Shown piece by piece: positions 25,842 to 34,973 of a DNA stretch of 64,000 nucleotides. The notes beneath the pieces were generated by a model. The model worked only from the letters and a program-made list of their open reading frames with translations. It searched no databases and was not told the DNA's origin. The stretch is from Gordonia bronchialis DSM 43247. GTDB lineage: Bacteria; Actinomycetota; Actinomycetes; Mycobacteriales; Mycobacteriaceae. Position 1 is the stretch's first letter. The number at the start of each line of letters is the position of its first letter. The translations under genes were made by a program, and so were the position numbers. Location: NCBI RefSeq assembly GCF_000024785.1, contig NC_013441.1:3658001-3722000 (forward strand), in the 5' to 3' direction.

Positions 25842-27733
25842 TCACTCCCCGAGTTGCTTGGCCAACGCGGACAACACGTCCGGGTCCTCGATGGTGGACG
25901 GCACCGTGTAATCCTCGCGGTCGGCGATCTGCCGCATCGTCTTTCGCAGGATCTTGCCCGACCGCGTCTTCGGCAGGGCAGGCACCACGGTCACATCCCG
26001 GAAGGTCGCGACCGCACCGATCTCGTCGCGCACCATCGCCACCAGCTCGCCGCGCAGCACATCGGGTTCGATCTCCACACCCGCCTTGAGAACCACGTAC
26101 CCGCTGGGGCGCTGCCCCTTCAGGTCGTCGTGGATGCCGATGACCGCACACTCGGCGACCGCCGGGTGCGACGCCACCACGGCTTCGATGCTGCCGGTGG
26201 ACAATCGGTGCCCGGCGACGTTGATGACGTCGTCGGAGCGCCCGAGAACGAAGATGTAGCCGTCGGCGTCGATGTAGCCGGAGTCGCCGGTCAGGTAGTA
26301 GCCCGGGAAGGTAGTCAGATATGAACTGCGATAACGTTCTTCGTCATTCCACAGTCCGGTCAGGGTGCCCGGTGGCAGCGGCAGCTTGATGACGATGTTG
26401 CCCTCTTCACCGGGTCCGAGTGTCGTGCCCTCGGCGTCGACGATGCCCACGTCGTAACCCGGCACCGGGACGGTCGGCGATCCCGCTTTGAGCGGCATCT
26501 GTTCCAGGCCACGAAGATTCGCGGCAATCGCCCAGCCGGTCTCGGTCTGCCACCAGTGGTCGATGACCGGGACGCCGAGCACCTGACCCGCCCACGCGAA
26601 GGTGTCCGGGTCAAGTCGCTCCCCTGCCGCGAAAAGTGCTCGCAGCGAAGAGATGTCGTAGTTGGCGAGTTCAGCCGCGTCCGGATCGGCCTTGCGGATG
26701 GCCCGGATGGCGGTGGGCGCGGTAAAGAGCGCATTCACCTTGTGCTGGCCGATGACCCGCCAGAACGCACCCGCGTCGGGGGTGCCGACCGGCTTGCCCT
26801 CGTACATCACCGATGTCGCGCCGGCGAGCAGCGGCCCGTACACGATGTAGGAGTGCCCGACGACCCACCCCACGTCGGAGGCCGTCCACCACACGTCCGG
26901 TTCACCGTTTCCTGAGCCCACCCCCGTGATGCCGTAGATGTTGCTCATCGACCAGGTCAGCGCCACCGCATGCCCGCCGTTGTCGCGGACGACTCCCTTG
27001 GGTTTCCCGGTGGTTCCCGAGGTGTAGAGGATGTAGAGCGGATCAGTGGCGGCCACCGGCACCGCGTCGACGTCTTCGGCGTCGGCGACCAGCGCGTCCC
27101 AGTCCAACCAGCCGTCGTAATCGCCTGCTGCACCGGTGATCTCCGGTCGGTCCTTGACGATGACGGTACTCGGCGGCGTCGCCGACAGTTCGATCGCTCG
27201 GGCCACCATCGGCAGGTACTCGACGGTTCGCCCCGGCTCGACACCGCCCGACGCGGTGACGATGGCCACCGGCTCGGCATCGTCGATGCGGGTGGCGAGT
27301 TCGGGTGCGGCGAACCCGCCGAACACCACCGAATGGACCGCGCCGATGCGAGCATCGCGATCGCCGCCTCCGGGATCATCGGCATGTAGATCACCACGCG
27401 ATCGCCGGCCGACACACCGCGGGCGGCGAGGACCCCGGCGAACCGCGCGACCTCGTCCAGCAGTTCGGCATACGTATACCGCTTCACCTGCCCGACCATC
27501 GCCGAATCCCAGATCAACGCCGTCCGGTCGCCGTTGCCGGCCGTGACGTGCCGATCGAGCGCGTTGTGGCAGGTGTTCAGAGTGGCTCCCGGAAACCAGC
27601 GGTAGATCGGCGCGGCCGACTCGTCGAGAGCAATCGTCGGCGGGACAACCCAGTCGACTCCCTCTGCGGCATCCAGCCAGAATGCCTCCCGATCGTCTCT
27701 GGCCTGCGCAAATGCGTCCGCGTACCGACCCAT
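25842..27733 (-). pseudogene. prpE: Propionyl-CoA/acetyl-CoA synthetase (PrpE type), frameshifted
   Basis: The N-terminal part reads from ATG 27733 (MGRYADAFAQARDDREAFWL ... MPMIPEAAIAMLA) in one frame; the rest (IGAVHSVVFGGFAAPELATR onward) reads in another. The join is near 27349. Comparison with the usual family phrase MLACARIGAVHS indicates ten missing bases, and adding ten to the 1892-bp length gives 634 codons, normal for PrpE. The catalytic parts are intact: ILYTSGTTGKPKGVVRDNGG, WWQTETGW, YYLTGDSGY, and the acetylation-regulated lysine motif PKTRSGKILRKTM. It could be a true pseudogene or an assembly slip. Confidence 0.8.
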
Positions 27734-27863
27734 CGTCTTCTCACTCCCTCAGTTGGCCGCACACCCGGCACGGTGCGTCGTATCGCTCTGAGGTTATCGA
27801 TGTGACCGTTGCCACGGCGTTGGTTCGTGAGCGCCGCGACCCGCGTGCCGAGATGATCCGATG

Positions 27864-28115
27864 TCAGTTGCGGTACTTCTCGACAACGTCGGCCGGTCGA
27901 ACCTGCGCATCATCCGGGTCGGCGCCCGCATCACGTTTGGCCTGCCGTTGCCGCAGAAGATCCCAGCACTGATCGAGCGCCACCTCAAGATCCTGCAACC
28001 GAGCGGTCTCGTCCTCGCGGGAGACCTCGCCGCGCTCGCGCCGGGCGCGCAGGTCCTTTTCCTCGGCGATCAGATCGGTGATGTGGGCGTGAATGGACTT
28101 GTCGGTGTCGGCCAT
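27864..28115 (-). CDS. DUF2630 family small protein
   Basis: An 83-residue, highly charged helical protein (MADTDKSIHAHITDLIAEEK ... RLQDLEVALDQCWDLLRQRQ) matching the actinobacterial DUF2630 family, which probably forms a coiled coil. Function unknown. It sits alone between prpE and the MarR gene, on the same strand as both. Confidence 0.85.
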   Translation of the reverse strand: MADTDKSIHAHITDLIAEEKDLRARRERGEVSREDETARLQDLEVALDQCWDLLRQRQAKRDAGADPDDAQVRPADVVEKYRN

Positions 28116-28148
28116 GAGTCCACGGTAACCGCGCGCGACGAGTCGGCA

Positions 28149-28637
28149 TCAGCTTTCTTGCCCGGGAGCCGCCCGGTCCACGGCGTGAGCGACGCTGCCG
28201 AGGAACCGTCGAACCGTGTCGAGTTCATCCGCGGAAAACTCTCTGGTGACGGCCAGGACCCCATCGATCAGAGGGCCGAAGAACGACCAGCCGAGCTCTC
28301 GGGCGTCGCCACTCACCGCGATGGTGATCTTCCGCCGATCGGTGTCGTGACGGGCGCGCTCCACAAGACCTGCAGATTCCATGCGGTCCACCAACGCGGT
28401 GGCCGAGGCGCTGCTGATGCCGAGGTGTGCCGCCAGCCATCCCGGCGTCGCCTGCTGGCCCGCCCGCTCGCGATCGAGGAGTGCGATGAGCGCGCGTACA
28501 TCGGTTGCGTGCATCCCGTGGCGGGCAGCGAAGTCCCCGCCGTGGAGTTCGACGGCGACAACTACGCGACGCAGATCGTGAACCAACCCCATCGCATCGT
28601 CCGCACTGTCGCCGGAGTCTGCGCGACTTGATGGCAT
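28149..28637 (-). CDS. MarR-family transcriptional regulator
   Basis: A 162-residue winged-helix regulator: HGMHATDVRALIALLDRERA, then GWLAAHLGISSASATALVDRMESAGLVERARHDTDRRKITI, which is the MarR recognition helix and wing, followed by the dimerisation helices. ATG 28637 has GGAAG nine bases upstream; a GTG two codons earlier is possible. It is divergent from the hydrolase at 28711, and the shared 73-bp gap contains a palindrome, so it probably represses the hydrolase and itself. Confidence 0.88.
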   Translation of the reverse strand: MPSSRADSGDSADDAMGLVHDLRRVVVAVELHGGDFAARHGMHATDVRALIALLDRERAGQQATPGWLAAHLGISSASATALVDRMESAGLVERARHDTDRRKITIAVSGDARELGWSFFGPLIDGVLAVTREFSADELDTVRRFLGSVAHAVDRAAPGQES

Positions 28638-28668
28638 GCCCACAGTCTTCCATCATCAACCTTCATGA

Positions 28669-28696
28669 TCTAGTCTCTCGATAGTCGAGCTATTAG
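28669..28696. promoter_or_regulatory. Likely MarR operator between divergent genes
   Basis: An imperfect palindrome centred on CTCGATAGTCGAG, flanked by CTAGT... and ...CTATTAG. It lies in the 73-bp gap between the MarR gene and the hydrolase gene. A second partial TCGAG half-site follows at 28701-28705, next to the hydrolase ribosome binding site. Confidence 0.5.
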
Positions 28697-28710
28697 ATGA
28701 TCGAGGGAAT

Positions 28711-29622
28711 GTGGCTGACCACGATATCGCCGACTTCGTCACCAGCGCACGTGGCGAGGAGTTCTTCACCGCATACGACTCATTGCTCGCGCGCTGGCCT
28801 GGCACTCAGTCGGTAGACATCCGCACCGAGTATGGACTGACACGCGTAAACATCTGCGGCCCCGAGACGGGCACAGCGGCGCTGCTGCTGCCGGGGTGGG
28901 GCGCAACGTCGATGGTGTTCACCGCGAACGTCGGAGCTCTCGCCGCAGCCGGATACCGGCCGATCGCGCTGGACTACCCGGGTGACGCCGGACGCAGCGT
29001 CGCATCATCCCGACGGCCCCAGAGCACCGACGAACTCCTCGATTGGCTCGCCATCGTCCTCACCGGCCTCGGTCTCGACAAAGTGCACGTGGTCGCGCAC
29101 TCCTACGGCGCGATGGTCGCACTGGCCTTCGCCCTCAGTCGCCATCGCGATCGCGTGGATGGGCTCGTATTGCTCGAGCCCACATCGTGTTTCGCCGGTC
29201 TGCGAGCTCGATATCTGATTCGCGCACTACCCACGCTGGTCGGCGGCACACCAACCCGACAGCGTCGGTTCCTCGAGTGGGAAACCGAATCCAGCGAGCT
29301 CACCTCGTCAGACGTCGGCCGCGAGTCGCTCGCCCTCGCCTGCGCCGCAGCCGCGTTCCCGACACGACGACCCGCCATTCCGCGCCGTCCACATTCCACC
29401 TCACTCGCCCTCCTGGACGACCACAGGACGACGGTAATCCTCGCTCCACGCAGCAAGGCGCACAACGCCGCGTCCATTGCCAACCGGATCACCGTCGAGC
29501 TACCCGGGGCGCACGTCCTGACCATGTCGAGCGGCACCCACCATTCGTTTCCGATCGCGCCCGCTGACGAACTGAACGATGCGCTGCTGTCGGCAATCGA
29601 TGCGAAGTTCGGGGGTCTCTGA
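28711..29622 (+). CDS. Alpha/beta-fold hydrolase
   Basis: A 303-residue hydrolase with oxyanion/lid region ALLLPGWGATSMVF and ALDYPGDAGRS, nucleophile AHSYGA (Ser131), and a probable catalytic His in GTHHSFPIAP near the C-terminus. It resembles ester or lactone hydrolases of the proline-iminopeptidase-like superfamily; substrate unknown. GTG start with GAGGGA upstream. Divergent from a MarR regulator. Its stop codon falls within the left arm of the hairpin element at 29599-29681. Confidence 0.82.
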   Translation: MADHDIADFVTSARGEEFFTAYDSLLARWPGTQSVDIRTEYGLTRVNICGPETGTAALLLPGWGATSMVFTANVGALAAAGYRPIALDYPGDAGRSVASSRRPQSTDELLDWLAIVLTGLGLDKVHVVAHSYGAMVALAFALSRHRDRVDGLVLLEPTSCFAGLRARYLIRALPTLVGGTPTRQRRFLEWETESSELTSSDVGRESLALACAAAAFPTRRPAIPRRPHSTSLALLDDHRTTVILAPRSKAHNAASIANRITVELPGAHVLTMSSGTHHSFPIAPADELNDALLSAIDAKFGGL

Positions 29623-29681
29623 GGGTGGGGCATCCCATACGGAGCGATGCCCCATCCTCAGAACCCCCACAAATTCGCATC
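29599..29681. repeat. Long near-perfect hairpin element, copy 2
   Basis: Arms of about 36 bp: the left arm runs 29599-29634 (starts GATGCGAAGTTCGGGGGT, ends TGGGGCATC), the loop is CCATACGGAGC, and the right arm runs 29646-29681 (GATGCCCC ... ACCCCCACAAATTCGCATC). The arms differ at only a few positions. Related in sequence and in flanks to 10888-10980. The hydrolase stop codon (29620-29622) is inside the left arm. Confidence 0.85.
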
Positions 29682-29727
29682 CCCGTAAAGACCGTCGAAT
29701 CCACGGTCCCGATCGGGGGACCAGATC

Positions 29728-30348
29728 TCAGTACAGGTGCGGCCGGAACGACTCTTCGGTGTAGTCGTCGGGGATCTCATCGGCGATCTCGGGCATCAGT
29801 CGCTTGGTGAGTTGCGCGAGCGACGCCACCGCGTCGGGCCGCCACGTGTCCGGTTTCCACAGCTCAGAGCGCAGAAACGCCTTGGCGCAGTGGAAGTACA
29901 CCTCGTCGGTGCTGATCTCGACGGCCAGGATCGGACGCTGGTCACGCACGGCCAGGTCGTCGAAGTAGGGGCCGTCGTCGACGATGCGGGCGGTGCCGTT
30001 GATCCGCAGCGTGTCACCGCGGCCGGGGATCACCGAGATCGTGCCCACCCGCGGGTTGCTCAGGATGTTGAGATATCCGTCAACCCGTCGGTTGCCGGGA
30101 CGCTCGGGAATGGCGATGGTGCGGTCGTCGATGACGTGCGCGATCTTGCCCGCCGGGTCGCCCTTCGGCGACACGTCGACCCGGCCGTCGGCGTCCGAGG
30201 TGGCGACAAAGATCATCGGGGTGGCGGCCAGCCATTCGCGATGCACGTCCTGCAGCCGGGTCTTCGCCTTCTTGATGACCGTCTCATGCGGGTCCCCGAC
30301 GATGGCCCGTAGCTGCTCTTCGCTGGTGATGTGCACGGTGTCCATCAT
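29728..30348 (-). CDS. PPOX-class FMN-dependent flavoprotein
   Basis: A 206-residue pyridoxamine-phosphate-oxidase-like split-barrel protein. Family segments: MIFVATSDADGRVDVSPKGDP (strand with phosphate-binding Ser/Lys), IAIPERPGNRRVDGYLNIL, VGTISVIPGRGDTLRINGTA, and the C-terminal VYFHCAKAFLRSELWKP, which match the MSMEG_1061-type FMN subgroup. Such proteins bind flavin and may reduce quinones or xenobiotics. It is 40 bp from the USP gene upstream on the same strand. Confidence 0.85.
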   Translation of the reverse strand: MMDTVHITSEEQLRAIVGDPHETVIKKAKTRLQDVHREWLAATPMIFVATSDADGRVDVSPKGDPAGKIAHVIDDRTIAIPERPGNRRVDGYLNILSNPRVGTISVIPGRGDTLRINGTARIVDDGPYFDDLAVRDQRPILAVEISTDEVYFHCAKAFLRSELWKPDTWRPDAVASLAQLTKRLMPEIADEIPDDYTEESFRPHLY

Positions 30349-30388
30349 GCCGAAGCGCCGTGTCCATCATGCCGACACGGCAGCGACG

Positions 30389-30964
30389 TCACGGATGGGC
30401 CAGTCCGACCTGCGGAATCGTCGCCGGCCGCCGGGTCGCCACGGCGCCGGCACCGCGGCGGGCGCGCAGGTGCGTGGTGCCGTCGGTGACAACGAGCCCG
30501 ATGTCGTCGTCAATCCGGCGACGCAGCGCGCGGGCGAGCCAACTCGGGCGGCGGTTCATCCCGACGACCACCACTTCGGCGCCCAGACGCGCTGCGACAC
30601 CACTGAGCACGGTCACCGGATCGCCGAGGTCGGTCACCACCCGGACCGACGTCGCGCCGGCGCGGAGCATCGCCTCCCGCGCCGATCTCAGATGCTCGTC
30701 GGTGATGGCGGCATCGGTCAGCAGGTAGGCGTCGGCCTTCAGTGCGTCGTGCATGACGGTGGAATGCCCGAGGCGGTGTCGGCCGGTCGTGGCGGTCACC
30801 AGCACCACATCGAGGCCGGTGACCCAGTCGCGGGCCGCTTGGATCGCCTGAGTTGAGGCGTCGGAACCGTTGCAGCCCAGGATGATCGGGCCGTTGCCGG
30901 GTGGCCTGATCCAGGGGCCGAAGCTCTCCCAGCGGCGAGAGTGGTGCGGTGGTCGGAATGTCAT
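30389..30964 (-). CDS. Universal stress protein-like protein
   Basis: A 191-residue protein with one Usp fold: PIILGCNGSDASTQAIQAARDW, GLDVVLVTATTGRH, and GAEVVVVGMNRRPSWLARALRRRI with VVTDGTTHLRAR. The ATP-loop glycines typical of nucleotide-binding Usps are only partly kept (GMNRRPSWLARALR), so ATP binding is uncertain. It is divergent from the histidine kinase gene and shares a 160-bp promoter region with it. Confidence 0.75.
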   Translation of the reverse strand: MTFRPPHHSRRWESFGPWIRPPGNGPIILGCNGSDASTQAIQAARDWVTGLDVVLVTATTGRHRLGHSTVMHDALKADAYLLTDAAITDEHLRSAREAMLRAGATSVRVVTDLGDPVTVLSGVAARLGAEVVVVGMNRRPSWLARALRRRIDDDIGLVVTDGTTHLRARRGAGAVATRRPATIPQVGLAHP

Positions 30965-31124
30965 GATGCGCTCCTGACTGGCGTCGGTGATCTCCTACCG
31001 AAAACGCTAGGGACGCATCAGCTCCGTATCTCCATGCCGCAGAAGGAACCCGAATCCACCCTGGGGTGGAGGCCAACGTCCACCGCCGGATTGATGTCTG
31101 TGCCGGTCAGCGGCCTATCCTGGA

Positions 31125-32282
31125 GTGGTGACGGGCCTCACAAGCGAACTGCGCCATCGCCTTGAACTCGCCGGCGGTGACTATCCACCGCTCTACCCGG
31201 TGGTGATCTTGACCGCGAGCGTCATCGTCACGATCGTCGCTGCCGCACAGCGCTTCCCATTCGACCGGCCCTGGTGGGTGCTGGCGGGACTCGGCTGCGC
31301 GGTGGTGACCCTGATCCTGGACTTCACGATCGCCACCAAGACCACTGCGTGCGCCCTGATGATCGTCGGCACCTCGTGTTTCCTGATGGACGCGGTGCCG
31401 ACCGACGCCGCGCCCGTCCAGTTGGCGATCATCACGGCGATCTCGGCGGCGATGCAGTCCCTCCGGACCGGCCTGATCGTGTGTGCCACGTCGATGTCTG
31501 TGGTGGTGCTCTTCGGGATCTACGGTGGGCTGCAGGTACCGGTCTTCTACCTGTCGGCGATCGCGTGCGGTTGGCTGCTCGGCTACATGGTGCTCATCCA
31601 GCAACGCCTCGCCGACAACCGGGCTCGTGTGCTGCGGTCCCGCGCCGAGAATGCCGCGATGCAGGAGCGTCGGCGCATCGCCCGCGAGATCCACGACATC
31701 ATCGCCCACTCACTGTCGATCACGATGCTCAATGTGACCGGTGCGCGTCGCGCGCTGGAGCAGGATGCTGACATCGACGACGCGGTCGATGCTCTTCGGG
31801 ATGCGGAACGCCAGGGACGTCAGGCGATGTCGGAGATCCGCAACATCGTGCACCTGCTCGGCAGCGACGAGTCCTCCCCCGCGCCGACGCCGGGCGCCGA
31901 CGACCTGCAGTCGCTGATCGACGACTACCGAAAGGCCGGGGTCGACGTCAGTTTCGATGCCCGGGGCGACGTCAGCCGGGTGTCGGCGACCGTCGGCACC
32001 GCGGTGTACCGGATCGCCCAGGAGTCGCTGGCCAACGTGGTGAAACACTCTGCGGCCCAGCGGGCTTCGGTCACCGTGTCGGTCGGGGACGACACCGTGG
32101 TGCAGGTGCAGAGTCCGTGTCCCACCGACCCGCACCCGAGCCGGGACGGAACCGGTATCACCGGGATGATGCAACGCGCACACCTGCTCGGCGGCACGCT
32201 GGAGGCCTCACGAACCGGCGACCTGTGGTCGGTGCGCGCGGAGTTGCCCACCCGCGCCGATGCTTCGGAGGTGACGGCGTGA
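31125..32282 (+). CDS. Two-component sensor histidine kinase (NarL/DesK type)
   Basis: A 385-residue kinase. About five membrane segments occupy residues 25-160, followed by the dimerisation/phospho-acceptor box RRRIAREIHDIIAHSLSITM (His190), the N-box QESLANVVKHS and the G-box GTGITGMMQRAHLLGG. There is no extracytoplasmic sensor domain, so it may sense the membrane itself or a membrane-soluble signal (inference). The stop codon overlaps the response-regulator start by four bases (GTGA). Confidence 0.92.
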   Translation: MVTGLTSELRHRLELAGGDYPPLYPVVILTASVIVTIVAAAQRFPFDRPWWVLAGLGCAVVTLILDFTIATKTTACALMIVGTSCFLMDAVPTDAAPVQLAIITAISAAMQSLRTGLIVCATSMSVVVLFGIYGGLQVPVFYLSAIACGWLLGYMVLIQQRLADNRARVLRSRAENAAMQERRRIAREIHDIIAHSLSITMLNVTGARRALEQDADIDDAVDALRDAERQGRQAMSEIRNIVHLLGSDESSPAPTPGADDLQSLIDDYRKAGVDVSFDARGDVSRVSATVGTAVYRIAQESLANVVKHSAAQRASVTVSVGDDTVVQVQSPCPTDPHPSRDGTGITGMMQRAHLLGGTLEASRTGDLWSVRAELPTRADASEVTA

Positions 32283-32965
32283 CCACGACCCGGCCCGACG
32301 AGACAGCCGCACCGGCCATCCGCGTGCTGCTCGTCGACGATCAGGAGCTGATCCGCACCGGGCTGCGGCGCATCCTCCGCGTCCGCGACGGGTTCCACAT
32401 CGTCGGCGAATGTGCCGATGGCTCCGAGGTTCCCGCGGCGGTCGCCGAGCACTCCCCGGACGTCGTGGTGATGGATCTGCGGATGCGCAATGTCGACGGC
32501 ATCACCGCCACCTCGATGCTCGCCGCGCTCAACGATCCGCCGCCGGTGCTGGTTCTCACCACCTTCGACGACGACAAGTTGCTGTCGGGTGCGCTGCGGG
32601 CGGGCGCGGCCGGCTTCATCCTGAAGGACTCCCCCGCCGAGTCACTGATCTGGGCGGTGCGTGCGGTGGTGCGCGACGGCGCGTTCCTCGACCCCGCGGT
32701 CACCGGACGCGTCCTCACCGGGTACCGGCGCAGCACGACCGGTGACATCGCCACGCCCGACGAACTGACCGAACGGGAGACCGACGTTCTGCGGCTGGTC
32801 GCGCGGGGACGCACCAACGCCGAGATCGCAGCGGGGCTGGGCATCTCCGAGGTCACGGTGAAGAGCCACATCAACCACATCTTCACCAAACTCGATCTCC
32901 GGGACCGCGCTGCAGCCATCGTGTACGCGTTTGACCATTCGCTGGTCCTACCCGAATACGATTGA
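32279..32965 (+). CDS. LuxR/NarL-family response regulator
   Basis: A 228-residue regulator partner of the kinase. Receiver domain: acidic pair DD (20-21), phospho-acceptor Asp66 in VVVMDLRMRNVDG, and Lys in GFILKDSPAE. The output domain is LuxR-type: LTERETDVLRLVARGRTNAE, IAAGLGISEVTVKSHINHIF. The GTG start overlaps the kinase stop. Target genes are unknown; the divergent USP/PPOX pair is a reasonable guess. Confidence 0.93.
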   Translation: MTTTRPDETAAPAIRVLLVDDQELIRTGLRRILRVRDGFHIVGECADGSEVPAAVAEHSPDVVVMDLRMRNVDGITATSMLAALNDPPPVLVLTTFDDDKLLSGALRAGAAGFILKDSPAESLIWAVRAVVRDGAFLDPAVTGRVLTGYRRSTTGDIATPDELTERETDVLRLVARGRTNAEIAAGLGISEVTVKSHINHIFTKLDLRDRAAAIVYAFDHSLVLPEYD

Positions 32966-33002
32966 CCGGTCCGCGAACCACTCACCGACGATCGGGGCCC
33001 GG

Positions 33003-33764
33003 GTGCCGAAAATCAACATCTATGTGCCGGACGACCTCGCCGAGGAGGTGCGTTCGGCCGGTCTGCCCATCTCCCGCATCTGCCAGCAGGCGCTGCGCGA
33101 AGCGCTACGGGCACCCGCCGGGGGTGCCGTCGGGACGACGACGTCGCCGTTGGTCGACGCCGAGGATGTTCCGGTGGGCCTGCACGTGGCCGCGATCCTG
33201 GACCTCGCGGCCGAATCCGCCCGAGCCCGCGGATCGGCCGAGGTGTCACCGGCCGACCTGTTGCGCGGAATCGCCACCGAGGGTGAGAGTCTCGTGCTGC
33301 GCACAATCGAACAGTGCGGTGTGACCCGCGAGGCGATCATCGGCGAACTCGACACAGCCGCGGACCCGGGCAGGACACAGCCCGCGCGTGGATCGCGGCC
33401 GTTGGCCCTCGATGCCGATGCGGAGCGAGTCGTCGAGCAGGCAGTGGGTGAGGCGCGCACCATGCAGACACCGATGCTCGACGGCGGGCATCTGCTCGCC
33501 GCGCTGCTCGATGACACGACGCCGGCCGGGGAGTCGCTACGCGCGCTGGGCGTGGACAGGATCTTCACCACCGAGGTGTCCGGCGCCCTGCGTGGGGCCG
33601 TCGAGTACAGCCGTGTGACCGAACCCCGCCAGGACGCCTACCTCGTGGTCACCCTGACCGCGTTGGCCGCGCGCCTCGACCGCATCGAGACCGCCGTCGG
33701 GGTGTCCTCCACGGCCTGCGCCGACCGCTCGTCGGACCCGGACTTCAACTCCGAGCGAATATAA
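33003..33764 (+). CDS. Ribbon-helix-helix plus Clp N-terminal repeat protein
   Basis: A 253-residue protein. Residues 1-38 (VPKINIYVPDDLAEEVRSAGLPISRICQQALREALRA) look like a ribbon-helix-helix DNA-binding fold of the CopG/Arc type. Two Clp-N-like repeats follow: about 58-115 (AAILDLAAESARARGSAEVS, PADLLRGIATEGESLVLRTI) and about 135-195 (AERVVEQAVGEARTMQTPML, GGHLLAALLDDTTPAGESL). There is no ATPase domain. It may be a transcription factor that uses the Clp-N domain to bind a peptide or degraded partner. It precedes the organosulfur operon by 38 bp and could be its regulator. Confidence 0.75.
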   Translation: MPKINIYVPDDLAEEVRSAGLPISRICQQALREALRAPAGGAVGTTTSPLVDAEDVPVGLHVAAILDLAAESARARGSAEVSPADLLRGIATEGESLVLRTIEQCGVTREAIIGELDTAADPGRTQPARGSRPLALDADAERVVEQAVGEARTMQTPMLDGGHLLAALLDDTTPAGESLRALGVDRIFTTEVSGALRGAVEYSRVTEPRQDAYLVVTLTALAARLDRIETAVGVSSTACADRSSDPDFNSERI

Positions 33765-33802
33765 CCCCACGATATAACCCCAGGCGGGCGTTCAATGGGG
33801 AC

Positions 33803-34972
33803 GTGACCGATTCAGCCCCCCGATCACACTCCGCCCGGCCGTCCGCCATCGCCTGGCCCACCGGAGTGTCGCGCCCCCGATTCGGCGTCTGGGCCCCGGT
33901 GTGGGGACCGTTCGCCACCCGCCACTATCCCGGCGATCCCTTCGACGCGTCGTGGGATCTCAACCGCCGCTATGTCATCGAAGCCGAACGCCTCGGGTTC
34001 GACGCCACTCTGGTGGCTCAGCACAACCTGAATCCCAACGGCGACGATCTCGACCACCTCGAGGCGTGGACCGGGGCCGCCGCGCTCGCCGCGGTCACCG
34101 AACGCATCGAGATCATCGCCGCCATCAAGCCCTATCTCTTCCACCCGGTTTTCCTGGCGAAGATGGCCTCACAGATCGCCGAGATCTCCGGCGGCCGGTT
34201 CGCGATCAACCTCGTGAACGCCTGGTACAAGCCGGAACTGGAACGGGCCGGGGTCGAGTTCGCAGACCACGACGAGCGTTACGCCTACGGAACGGAGTGG
34301 CTCTCGGTGGTTACCCGCCTGCTCGCGGGTGAGCGGGTTCGCCACGAGGGCAGGTACTTCCGCATCAGCGACTACGTCCTGCGGCCCGCGGACCCGGCAC
34401 ACACGCCCAGGGTCTACCTCGGCGGCGAGTCGGCACCGGCGCGGGACCTCGCCGCGTCGAGCGCCGACGCCTGGTTCATCAACGGCCAGCCGCTCGACGT
34501 CGTCGCGGGTCTCATCTCCGACGTGCGGGGCCGTCCGCGCGAGCGCCAGCCGCTCGACTTCGGCCTGTCGGCCTTCGTGATCGCCCGCGAGACCGAGGCG
34601 CAGGCGCTGGCCGAACTCGACCGCTTCTGGAAACTGACCGAGGCCGACGCCGCCGACCTGGCCAACCTGGTCGCCAATGCCGACCCGAAGGCCGTCATGT
34701 TCCACACCTTCGAGCGGTACCCGCACATCGGCACCAACGGCGGCACCGCCGCGGGTCTCGTCGGCAGCTACGACCAAGTGGCCCAACGCATCCTGGAGTT
34801 CGGTGACCTCGGCATCGAACTGTTCATGCTCCAGTTCCAGCCCGCGGAGACCGAGATGGCACGCTTTGCCCGTCACGTACTGCCGCGAGTGGCAGCCGCG
34901 ATCGGCGCCTCGCCCGCCCGCTCACCGGAACTGGTGGCCGCGGCCACCGGCACCGCAACGGACGAGGTGTGA
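33803..34972 (+). CDS. LLM-class flavin-dependent monooxygenase (SsuD-like)
   Basis: A 389-residue luciferase-like enzyme of the alkanesulfonate/dimethylsulfone monooxygenase branch, using FMNH2 from a partner reductase. Typical segments: FGVWAPVWGPFATRHYPGDP near the N-terminus, DATLVAQHNLNPNGDDLDHL, TERIEIIAAIKPYLFHPVFL, ISGGRFAINLVNAWYKPELE and GTNGGTAAGLVGSYDQVAQR. It starts an operon with an ABC importer, so its substrate is probably an imported sulfonate or sulfone. No flavin reductase gene lies nearby; the flavoprotein/ferredoxin pair downstream may play part of that role (inference). Confidence 0.85.
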   Translation: MTDSAPRSHSARPSAIAWPTGVSRPRFGVWAPVWGPFATRHYPGDPFDASWDLNRRYVIEAERLGFDATLVAQHNLNPNGDDLDHLEAWTGAAALAAVTERIEIIAAIKPYLFHPVFLAKMASQIAEISGGRFAINLVNAWYKPELERAGVEFADHDERYAYGTEWLSVVTRLLAGERVRHEGRYFRISDYVLRPADPAHTPRVYLGGESAPARDLAASSADAWFINGQPLDVVAGLISDVRGRPRERQPLDFGLSAFVIARETEAQALAELDRFWKLTEADAADLANLVANADPKAVMFHTFERYPHIGTNGGTAAGLVGSYDQVAQRILEFGDLGIELFMLQFQPAETEMARFARHVLPRVAAAIGASPARSPELVAAATGTATDEV

Positions 34973-34973
34973 G

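Noticed and set aside
30965..31124. DosR-type motif before the USP gene
   Set aside because: Only a partial GGGAC...CC resemblance around 31011; no convincing palindrome.
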